64,000 nt of DNA from Osmia lignaria lignaria (taxonomy: Eukaryota; Arthropoda; Insecta; Hymenoptera; Megachilidae): assembly GCF_051020975.1 (NCBI RefSeq), contig NC_135037.1, forward strand, positions 1,178,001 to 1,242,000. Reading direction: 5' to 3'. Shown in pieces: positions 12,324-22,000 of this stretch. A model generated the notes under the pieces. That model searched no databases. It worked only from the letters and a program-made list of their open reading frames with translations, and was not told the origin of the DNA. Positions within the stretch are counted from its first letter, which is position 1; the number at the start of each line of letters is the position of its first letter. Position numbers and translations under genes: made by a program.

Positions 12324-13537
12324 GTGACCAAAATTCAAGGCTCCGTTGGACTGATCAGAAAAAAGCCTTAAACACGCCGATATAAAATTTTTGGATTGAT
12401 TGATTTCGAATCTGTCAGAAATTATAAGTCATAAAAAATACAAAATATTCCTGATGTTAAACGTGTTAAAGTTAATAAAAATGAAATTAGACTCACAAAA
12501 TGACAATTGTTTAGAAGTAATTCAGAATACAATATTTCGAATGATGATGATAAATAATTACAGAGTGTTTGGTAATATGCGAGACCTGCTTCAGGACTGC
12601 GCAAGTGGCACAAAAAATAATGAAAAATTTGTATATAAACATTTGTTCACTTTGATCTTGTTTCAAAGCTATAGCCAGCTTTGTATTGCAATAATTTATG
12701 GCAATTTAATTTCATAGGAGGTGCTACAATAGTAGCGCAAACCGGGAAAGGGGGACCCCTATTTCGTAATTAAAAACTTCTTTTTTTTAACAGATACCGA
12801 AGTATTTTCAAAACTTTCAGTAAACATCGTAGGGAATAAATAAAAATGTAAAAATTAGATTTATCATTATCACAATACTAATAAAGTATGAAGAATAAAA
12901 AGCCAAGAATAAAAAGGATCAGATGCTGTATGTATTTTGTGTAAGTGAAAGTTATGTCGATTTTTAATACCTACTTTTGTATGCACTGTGGGTTGTAGGT
13001 AGGTGATCGGACCTCAGTAAAAACAGGTAAGGGGACAGGTAGAACCCTCTCAGACTATTTAAGGAACGTTTTGTGTTTGTCATTCAGTTTCCATCAAACC
13101 TTTGTATCATTTGTGACGGGTTACCGCCGGGGGTTTGCCGGCTCAGCCGGTAAGTCCGGGGTTCAGGTGATCGAATGAATAATTCAGTTGGATATGGGTG
13201 AAAAGAATAGATATATCTCGCTCTAAATCTACAAGTTATGTACTTACTCTACGGACATAGGCGTCCTATCAGTCTAATGTGTCCATAAAACTAACGATCT
13301 TAAAGCTAGCGGTATCGAGCGGTCGCGGTCACGGCGCGGTTCGCTCGCGGTGTCGAGCGGTCATGCCACGGTCCGGTTCGATCACGGTGCGGACCGGCGG
13401 AGGTGGGGGGATTCCCGGGATCGGGTGCTAGATCGGGACGGTAGACACAACCCGTCCTCACCCAGGCAGTAAGACGACCTTAAACGGGTCAACGTTCGTA
13501 GACACGTGTACGTCCGGTCCGGCGGTCGGGAGACCGC
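12324..13537. other. Intergenic; right half GC-rich
   Basis: 12400-12717 has a 105-codon open frame of unremarkable AT-rich composition; no domain seen. From about 13110 to 13540 the sequence is unusually GC-rich (GTCGCGGTC, GAGCGGTC repeated) and probably derives from a transposon or LTR. A phrase CACAACCCGTCCT (about 13447) recurs at about 14319 on the other side of the next inverted repeat. Confidence 0.4.
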
Positions 13538-14257
13538 CGCACAGTGGTCTGTCTATTAGTAATCTAACGGGACAAAAGTAAAAAAACATGACCCCTCCGA
13601 AATGAATAAATGTTTGTTATATCAGAAACGATTGTGACAAAAATATTATAATAACATGGTATGTAACTTTATATGTATTTTATGAATGTAACAATGGTCA
13701 AAACAAATGCAAGCCGGTCGCTCAGTTACGGATTGTTAGAACTTATTTGTATCCGTTAAACGTTAAAGGAGCGCGATTGAATCACAGTTTCGGTTGTTAG
13801 TATTTTAAATAATGGATTATAGACGTACAGGTAAGTAGTAAATCAATCCTCAGCCATGAGTATCTTAATTTGCAACTGTCAGAAATAAAATATTGGCAAA
13901 AAAATCATGGAAGTTTTCAATAGTTTTTTTTGGAAAAGCTCTGTACATCCAGGAACCTGGTGGAACCTGAAACTATTTGTGCTGTTTTATTCTATTTGCT
14001 TTATAGAACAAATTTTGACCAGTTATAGCTGCAAATATTTGCAACTCTGCATATCAATTTCTCACCTTTTAAAAAACCCCAAAATATGAATTTGGTTTTA
14101 AAACACCCTAAATGAGAAAGATGTGAAAGTTTTAAGTCTAATAAAATAATGTCGATGGTGATTTTAAAACAAATAATAAATATTTCGGCTTAATTAATGG
14201 TTTACGTACAACCTGTGACTTTTGTCCCGCTAGATTGTCGAAACAGACCACTGTGCG
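13538..14257. mobile_element. 720-bp element with ~42-bp terminal inverted repeats
   Basis: Left end CGCACAGTGGTCTGT and GGGACAAAAGT (13538-13579) are mirrored at the right by ACTTTTGTCCCGCTAGATT and ACAGACCACTGTGCG (14218-14257). The interior is AT-rich and non-coding. The flanks share a CACAACCCGTCCT phrase, which suggests the insertion sits inside another GC-rich repeat. No clean target duplication seen. Confidence 0.6.
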
Positions 14258-14560
14258 CCGAGAGAACTCTCGGCAGTGGCCAGGGACACAGCGGTCGGTA
14301 TCGCCGGACGGCCATCAACACAACCCGTCCTGACAAACGCTGCTGGAGGAAAAATCGTAGCTGATCGTGTTTCGTATTGCTCATCCGAGTACCGATCTGG
14401 CTTCTATTGCCTCGCGGCCCGGTATATCTTCGCTCGCGACGCCGTTCGCCTCGCGAGTTCGCGGCGCGCGTGGTCGCCCCCTGTCGGCGGCGTGGGTACT
14501 AGCGGCGCGCGTGCCGGCGTGGCCCGCGGTTTCGCGGCCTCGTGCTCCTCACACATTAAC
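14258..14560. other. GC-rich block of unknown origin
   Basis: Very GC-rich (GGCGCGCGTG, GGCGTGGCCCGCGG) immediately upstream of the mariner transposase start. Long open frames on the plus strand here are a composition effect. I cannot see a mariner 5' terminal repeat inside it. Confidence 0.4.
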
Positions 14561-15178
14561 ATGGCTCAAGATAAAGTGCATTTGTATCATTGCATGCTCT
14601 ACGACAGGCCTGTCCAAGTAGGGGAATCCACTCCTAGAACACATGTTTTGGGTCCCCTTCCAACGCTGCTCCTTCAAGTAAGATGGGACGGTTCCGACTA
14701 CCGTCTCTCCGTCTTTCCTAGCGGCGGTACTGTCTTCTCGGAGAGATGGTAGTCGGAACCGTCCCATCTTACTTGAAGGAGCAGCGTTGGAAGGGGACCC
14801 AAAACATGTGTTCCAAGAGTAAATTCCCCTACTTGGACAGGCCTGCTCTACGAGTTCCAAAAAGGCAGTAACGCAATGCAGGTAGAAAGAAACTTATGTG
14901 GAGTGTTTGGACAGGCTGTTGTAACAGCTCGAACCTGCTAAAGATGGTTCGCAAAATTTCGATCAGGTGAATTCTCCTTACAAGATGAGGCAAGGATGAA
15001 AACATCTTTGCGTCAAAAAGCGGGGACCCTTTCTCTAGGGGAGTGGATAAACAACAAGAACGATGGCAAACAGTCATAACTAACGAGGGAAATCATATTT
15101 TAAAATAAAATTTAACTAATAAGTAAGAATAAATATTTATGTTTTCTTAAAAACGACAGAACTTTCGCTTACACCTAA
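14561..15178 (+). pseudogene. Internally deleted mariner transposase, split by a hAT MITE
   Basis: From the ATG at 14561 the frame gives the N-terminal mariner helix-turn-helix region. If the MITE at 14605-14846 and one copy of its target duplication are ignored, the reading continues as a LYEFQKGSNA-type start, then WFAKFRSGEFSLQDEAR, the signature before the catalytic core. An in-frame TAA sits just before that WF motif. The catalytic DDE core is missing; by 15040 the sequence has jumped to the family's C-terminal tail (QERWQTVITNEGNHILK, stop at 15106-15108). The 3' non-coding end finishes with ACTTTCGCTTACACCTAA followed by TA, a mariner-style terminal repeat. No partner repeat was found on the left. 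Dead: split, stop codon, core deleted. Confidence 0.8.
14605..14846. mobile_element. hAT-type palindromic MITE, copy 1
   Basis: 242 bp, nearly a complete palindrome. Ends CAGGCCTGTCCAAGTAGGGG and its reverse complement. Perfect 8-bp target duplication CTCTACGA (14597-14604 and 14847-14854), the hAT hallmark. It interrupts the mariner transposase frame. Arms are near-identical to the copies at 45910 and 58764. Confidence 0.9.
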
Positions 15179-15420
15179 TACATATACTTATTTTGTAAGT
15201 AATTTGGTGATACCTAAAAACAATTAATTCACCTTCTATCTTTCTCTTATTATGCATTTTTTCACGAAATAAACATCTATATTTGCAAATTGTTTTTTCA
15301 ATTGTTTTATGAGATGTTTAGGAGTTTGGTTCTGTCAAAACAATTATCCGAACGACGGATTACCGGCACAATTTTTTCTCCTTATTAGTTCGGGGGTCCT
15401 TAAGACCAACACTAAAATCT
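15179..15420. other. AT-rich spacer
   Basis: No feature recognised between the mariner relic and the candidate exon that follows. Confidence 0.4.
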
Positions 15421-15423
15421 TAC

Positions 15424-15639
15424 TGGAATCTTAGGCACTAATTCCAGGGACATAAAGTAAACCCTTCTCTCATGAAGCTCATCCTCTTCGATTCTAATGG
15501 ATTGCCTTGCCATTTTATCCTCCGGGGATGAGCTCGAATACCGTCTCTTTGCAAAGTTCAAATACCGCTTATCATGTTGCCATGCAAATTTTCTTGCTCC
15601 GATGTCAATTTCTATTTTCAATGCTACGAAATTCTTCAA
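15424..15639 (-). CDS. Possible exon, unrecognised
   Basis: The minus strand stays open for about 75 codons with balanced base use (RRYSSSSPEDKMARQSIRIE, then EEDELHERRVYF). It ends near a CCA|GTAAGA donor-like site at about 15422-15427, just before a stop codon. It lies downstream of the membrane-protein gene on the same strand and could be a 3' exon of it. However, I cannot find a pyrimidine-rich acceptor in the phase required by that gene's donor at 15888, so membership is unproven. The region may equally be an old repeat. Confidence 0.25.
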
Positions 15640-15887
15640 AACTAATCAAAAGTTCTTAATGAAGGTGATTGCTACAGTGGGTGGGCGACCATTTCAATTG
15701 TTTTAATACCATATTATAAATGTAAATGTTTTGCTATTAGATTGTTGGGAAAGGCCTTATATCATTCGAAGCTTATAATTTAACGAAAATAGCTATATAA
15801 ACTATTTAATATAGCTATATTAAACAGCAACATATCCTCAAATTTATCAGTAAATCAACCATAATATTGAGTGCAAAATATTCTTAC
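15640..15887. other. Spacer or intron, AT-rich
   Basis: Directly follows the GTAAGA donor of the membrane-protein exon on the minus strand. No feature seen. Confidence 0.4.
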
Positions 15888-16084
15888 CTGAAGTTGATTC
15901 TGCTCGATTGTAGTACAGCTTGGTCTGTGTTGTTGTTGAAATTTTGGTTGATATGGTTCCAACATCCTGATCTTACCCCATCGATTGAAGAACAAAGCAA
16001 TTGCTGCGGCCCATAGGAAAAGTACTAGAATAACTATCAAAGCTTCTTCAGCTCTGACTACAACTGCATCTGGCCCTAGAACAC
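15888..16084 (-). CDS. Membrane-protein gene, exon with the transmembrane segment
   Basis: 197 nt. Acceptor TTATAATAG, donor GTAAGA, exit phase 0. Encodes the membrane helix and the conserved-looking cytoplasmic KIRMLEPYQPKF followed by a Gln/His-rich run and a CTT segment. It is separated from the previous exon by a 6.6-kb intron full of transposons. Confidence 0.78.
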
Positions 16085-19000
16085 CTATTATAACAATTTA
16101 TACTTTTATTTACAATCAATTATTTCGATGGAATACTATTATGTATATGTATATATGAATATAATTATTATGTGTTGACACGTAGGTTTAATGGCGACAA
16201 ACAATGACACAAGAAAACATTAGCATGATTAAAAAGGATTCCGAGAATAACTGATATATAATACAATATCAGAACTATTATAATATAAAAGGTCTGACTG
16301 AAATATTATAGTTATGTAGAACCATTATTCTAAATACAGTGGGCTACAAAAGCATTCGGACACCGTTTAAAACAGAATATCTCTTTTAAAAATCAACCAA
16401 ATGACTCGATGTTTTCTGAAAAACTATAAAAATTAATTTACTAAAATGTGAACTTTTGTCGCTTTAAAAAATTACAATTTGTCAAAATTGCGAAAAAAGT
16501 GGTGAAGGGCAATTTAAAAATTTTTTTATCTGTCTGTAATTGAAATTTAAAATATGCATTTTGTAGATCTAGGTAAGTTATATGTATACTGAAAATTTCG
16601 TCGGGATCGATCATCACAATTAGAAGTTACAAGCAATTAAAATTAGCGGAATTCGCAATTTTTCATGTAAGATCATAAGTAGTCATGTTCTTAGGTAAAA
16701 AGTCGTAATATAATATTTAATGACTTCAATTACTGTAAAATCGGTACAAATATTCATGCTAGAACCATTTTGGAACTAATATATGTAAAGGTTTTAAAAT
16801 CATAATTGAAAACGATAAGTAACTTTTGGGTAATTAACAATTACATTACGTAACAAATAATTCTGTATTATTCTGGCCTATCATTAATAATGTGCAAAAT
16901 AAAAATGAATTCAAGTAATGCTGATGTAGTTTCATAAATGAGGGGATCACAGAGCACTTACCCCAAAAATGTTTCTTTTTCTTTTCATTTGGGTTAGTTA
17001 AACCAGTATTGAGTTAAATGCCTCAATTAAGGATATAATTATTGTGGTACTTCCCACAGTCATCATTAGAAAGATCATTTATAGGTAACTTTCTTGCAAG
17101 TCCTTATCTAACTATCCGAGTATAATTATCCTCCGACCTAACTTGAATCTCTCGAATCTGAGGAATCCTTTAGGGATTTAAGGAGTTAAAATCATCCCAG
17201 AGAATATTGTATACACTCCGGTCTGCTGGTAGTCTTAAAGCTTGTTCAAACTTAGATCGCGTTCAGTCACGCGACGTGACAGATAAAGCAACTCAAACCA
17301 CAATTACCACCTCTTCTTATTATTAGTCATTTTCACGTAAAAAACTTCAAATTTTGCGAAAATACATTATTGTAAAAGAAAATGTTTTTACAATTCTTCT
17401 CAAAAAGTACTCTATACCGCGTATCTTATACTTTTTCAGAATATGAATATCATAGTTATAACGAATTTTTGTGAGAATTATGTCCAAAAAACGTGTATTA
17501 CTTTTCTGTATTTCACTGCTACTCCTTTAGAAATGCTACTACTATGCTTTTACTAATATCATAAACGCTTATGAACATATGTATCTATGTAACATATTTT
17601 TGTTCGTTATCAATTATTTTATAGTAGTACCTGTTTACGATAATAGCACCTATAACATTTAATGGTGGTGGTATTCATATTTTATGATAGTGGAATCAAA
17701 TCACGTACACTCGCGATCAAATCAGGCTTTCCTAGGAGAAATCTTGATATCCTGGTCTCCCCCTCCTCCCCCTCGCCGTAGTCTTCGCAGATTTCCAAGT
17801 TCCCGATCTCCCTTGTAGTCGCAAACCCACTCAGATTAATTTTCCGTCTTAAGAATAAAATTCCTTTCTCCGACGACAGTTAAGTATGGGGTCTTCCGTA
17901 CGTGGTACAATGATTGACAAAAGCCGTGAAGAAGTAGTTTGTCCATGCCCGGTGCTATTTGGCTGCCAGACGGTGGATAGTAGATTATTTCTTTTTAACA
18001 CCGCCAGTATAAGTAAAAAGCTTGGGTACGGTAGAGCGGGTTTCTAACTCTCCGAATGACAATAACCTTCCTTGTAAGCTTCTTCGGATTTCGAAGTTTT
18101 AAGGTTTTGGGGTTTCTGGCCCTCGCCGTAAGCCATTTCTTCCCCGGACTCCTGCCTTTCCACTTAGGCCCTAAGTGGAATGTTTAAGTCGTATAACGAC
18201 GATGTAGGGGTGGAGGACCCATACATAGAGGTTTGATGTCTCCCACCACTTCTATATTAACATCTAGGTGAGAATATTTTAATTGATATTTAAGTTATTG
18301 TTGATATTTTTCAGTTATATGTGGGCGTTGAGTCGAGAGAGGGTTTCGTCTCCTCGGACGACTTGAGTTCGGGCCGGGGACCGCGAGGTGGCGGCGAGGT
18401 GATGGTGTGTTCTCGTAAGCGCTCGCTCGGCATGCCGTTCGAATATACAGGGCGTCCCAGAACTGGGGTAGGACCCGTGGAAGGATGATTACTGAGGTCA
18501 TTCTAAACAACTTTTTCCTTTGCCAAAATGTTGCTTAAGGCTTCGTTTTCGAGTTATTAACGAAAAACACTGGCAAATCAGAGCGCGCTTTTAACGCGGG
18601 CCGAACCGCAAGAGTGTTGGGTATGCTCTGCGTTCAAATCGTGATCGTGATCAGGTGCATCGGCACCACGACGGTGTAATAGGATTCGTTGTTCATGAGC
18701 AACCAATAGGGGAAGTTGCCGATATCGTACTAGTCTCCTAAATCGTGCCACATTCAAATTTTGCTTAATGTTGAATGGCGGTACCAGCTAGCAACATCTT
18801 TTATAAGCTAAGACATTCCTATAAAACCTTAAATAGTGTATCAAAATCAATTACAGTAGCTGTTCTAACAAATTTGAAAAAGCAGATCAGCCTAATGTAA
18901 AATTTTAATCATGTTGCGCTTGCGCTGTCTCTTTTAAAAATAATTTAATGATATTTATTTTTACACAAATATAAGCCTACGTTTTTATGTGCATGCGCCA

Positions 19001-22000
19001 ATTTTCAAGTCATGTTAAAACTTACTTATAAATTAAATAAAATAAAATTATGAAAGAGCCGGCGAGTAGCCTAAATCGTACTACGGCGTAGTTTCCCAAA
19101 TCGTACCAGTACGAGTTAAACAATTGATCAATATTGTTTTTAGGTTATAGTTATGTCAAAAAGAAAGTACGGACAGTGAAGTGCAAATAACATGAATAAG
19201 GCTATAATAAAACACACGTCTTCAACTAGTGCATCTGCAAATATTTCTGTATCGCTTAATGAAGAGGAGTGGTTCTGCAGTTTGTATGAAGAAGTTCAAC
19301 TTGAAAATATAATACAATGTTTAAGGGTACATGAGGCCTGTGCAGGCGTGTCAAAAGCACAAAATGTTATTATTGTCCTCAATGTTAAATAAAATCAGTT
19401 TATTATTTATAACTCAGAGATAGGATGTTGGAAACCAACCAGTACGATTTAGGATACCGGTTGCCAAAATCGTACCTTTGTATCATTTTTTTACTAATGC
19501 ATGTAAGACGTAACAACTGCTTTCAAAATGCAGTTAACGTTGTCCACAGGTTATTTAAATGATATTTTATAAAATTGCTCAGCTAAATTCTCAAACAGAC
19601 ATACCAGAGCTTCATTTTCGGCAACTTCCCCCTAATTCGATACTATTATTCCTTTCTTTTTTAATTCATTATTCGATACAACTTTTGTCTAACAAATCCT
19701 ATTATACCGACGCGGTGCCGATGCACTTGATCACGACCACGGCTTGAACGCAGAGCATACCCAACACTCTCGTGTTTCGCCCCACGCTAAAAGCGCGCTC
19801 TGATTGGCCAGTGTTTTTCATTAATAACTCGAAAACGAAGCCTTAACCAACATTTTGGCAAAGGAAAAAGTTGTTTACAATGACCTCAGCAATCATCCCT
19901 CCACGGGTCCTACCCCAGTTCTGGGAAACTGTATGTATAAGTTCCGAATAACGGTACAATAGGTGGCTGGGGCAGGGATCGTCTGTTGTCAGCCCCACTG
20001 ACGAGTCTGATAAACGATCCCGAGACGAAACGTTTTTCTCCGCCGGCATCCTACATATACTATAATAAATTTTATAATATTTAGTAACGAAAAATTACAT
20101 TGTTCTTAAATTACCTTTGATATTAATATCGTCAAAATTAAGATTTCACGAATTCCTACTTCTCCTATGTTGTCATTTTCCCTACGGAAACTTGGTTTGT
20201 TCGTAAGTGTACTTGCTTTTAATATACATAGGAGAGAAGGTCATGAAAGTCTCAACATACGTAAATACCCTTACATTATCAAGGTTTTTTAATAGTTCAT
20301 TTCTCGCGTACTAAATATTGATAAAGGTAATGAGAGTAGATATACGAACTGATGTCTAAAATATGCATGTGTTTACAAAGCTCGAAAACCGTAAGAATCT
20401 ACCTTCACGAAAATTCTATTTGCTATAAACAATCATTTAAATATAACAGTTTCATTTCACAATGTAATTATAAGCAAGTGTCTCACAAAATACATTATAA
20501 TTATTTATTAATTCTTTTTCTATAAATTAGCAACTTTAGTTTCCAAATATGAACTAACAATTAAATGTACAATTTCAGATATTTCATAATCAAACGAAAG
20601 AATCAAGTAATTATGCAAAATATTAATTTCATGTACATGTTACCGTTACCGGCAATGTATGAAAAGCAGGCATTGTATAGGATGTCTAACCAATATATGT
20701 ATGTATAGAATGCCTGACGTTTTTGGGCAAAGTATGAAACATCCGAATTTTTTTAATATTATAAAAACTTTTGCTAGGTATTGTAAGGTTTTTGTAAAAT
20801 AATTATTCTAAAAATTAATAAGATAAGAAAAAATTCCGAAAGGTGTTTAATTAAAAATTTTAATTTAGAGGAAAAGTAATATTGTTTATATCAGGATTTA
20901 GATCGATATTGCCTAGGCATTCTATACAGTGCCTGCGTTTCATACACTGCCGGTAATATATACATAAATAGTGTGTAACAAATAAAGATTTATATTCTAC
21001 GGAATAACGTCATATTTATTTAAGCCAGCTGTTTACATTTCGACATAACGGAAGAACAATTTCTCAGGAAAATTGGAATCTGTAACTCTGTAATTTTAAA
21101 TTTGTTTTTACATCTAGCAAAGGGTCATTAACAGAATGATACTTGAAGGATTCAGTTTGCGTATATTGCAAAGTTATTAAATTTTGAATTTTAATAGAGT
21201 CTAGGTGTAAAAATAAACCAAGGAATAATGGTGTAAAAAGTTGAACATTGAAATTAGAAATATGTAACACTAACTTGAAAAGTTATATAATAGAGTCTAA
21301 GGTTCCTTTAATTTTTTTAATTGCCTAAGAAAACTTCACTAATATGTTCAATGAAATTTAGAAATTTTCTAAACTTCAGACAGATGGATCAGACACATAT
21401 TGCATAAGTAGGAAAAGATATGAATGAAAAAGTAATTTTGAGCAGTGGTAAGTTACTTTTCCTTGCAATTAATATGTGAGAATTTCATATTTCAGGATAG
21501 AGGCACATTTTGATGCGACAGTTTTTTTGCAACAATTATTTAATGACACGAAATGTCATACCTCTGTCAGCATGAGAATCAGAAATCGTATTGTTGTGAT
21601 ATTGGATTTCATGTCGCGACTTTAATGGGTATATTTTCACGTGACAGCAAATCGCAATTTTTACTGGCATCGTGATACGAAACCTCATATCTATGGTCGT
21701 CGTGAAAATTCATAATACTGCTATCATATGATTAGATTACATTTTGTAACTTTAATCTCACGAAATTAAATTATTGTCTACGATTCTAAGGTTCTGAACC
21801 TCTAAAATTCCAGAATTTCAAAATAAATAAGTTCTAAAATTCCAACATTCCGATGCTCTAGAATCCTAACATTCTGGAATTCTCTAGTTTAAAGATTCTA
21901 AAACTCTAAAACTCTAAAATTCTAAAACTCTAAAACTCTAATACTCTAAAACTCTAAAACTCTAAAACTCTAATACTCTAAAACTCTAAAACTCTAAAAC

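Larger units (their letters stand above)
18335..20045 (+). mobile_element. GC-rich hammerhead-bearing element, copy A (interrupted)
   Basis: Two pieces, 18335-18447 and 19932-20045, together align with the uninterrupted copy at 63115-63395: GGTTTCGTCTCC, GACTTGAGTTCGG, AGGTGGCGGCGAG, AAGCGCTCGC, CGGCATGC, CGAATATA, then CGTCTGTTGTCAGCCCCACT and GATCCCGAGACG. The 1.48-kb gap is a transposon insertion at a TA. The ends of this element also form a short inverted match (GTTTCGTCTC / GAGACGAAAC). Class unknown. Confidence 0.75.
17708..20209. mobile_element. TA-target MITE family A, copy broken open by nested insertions
   Basis: Left terminus CACTCGCGATCAAATCAGGC at 17708, right terminus the diverged reverse complement ending AAGTG at 20209, with TA on both sides. 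Its own sequence is 17708-18330 (GC-rich half) and about 20050-20209 (AT-rich half ending ACGAATTCCTACTTCTCCTA). Between them lies the GC-rich hammerhead-type element, itself split by a 1.48-kb pogo-like element. Without these the copy resembles the others at 25912, 42314 and 47655. Confidence 0.75.

Noticed and set aside
12400..12717. 105-codon plus-strand open frame
   Set aside because: AT-rich composition as in flanking non-coding DNA and no recognisable domain.
14276..14752. 158-codon plus-strand open frame
   Set aside because: Crosses a GC-rich block, the start of the mariner relic in another frame and the hAT MITE; it is a composite of unrelated sequence.
18335..18447. GACGAAAC on the minus strand as a second hammerhead at the other end of the GC-rich element
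   Set aside because: No CUGANGA core or matching stem I/III is present upstream of it on that strand; it is only part of the short inverted match between the element's ends.
19968..20030. Type I hammerhead folding of the same element
   Set aside because: With stem I open, the sequence after GAAAC does not pair with the bases before CTGA; the type III arrangement pairs far better.
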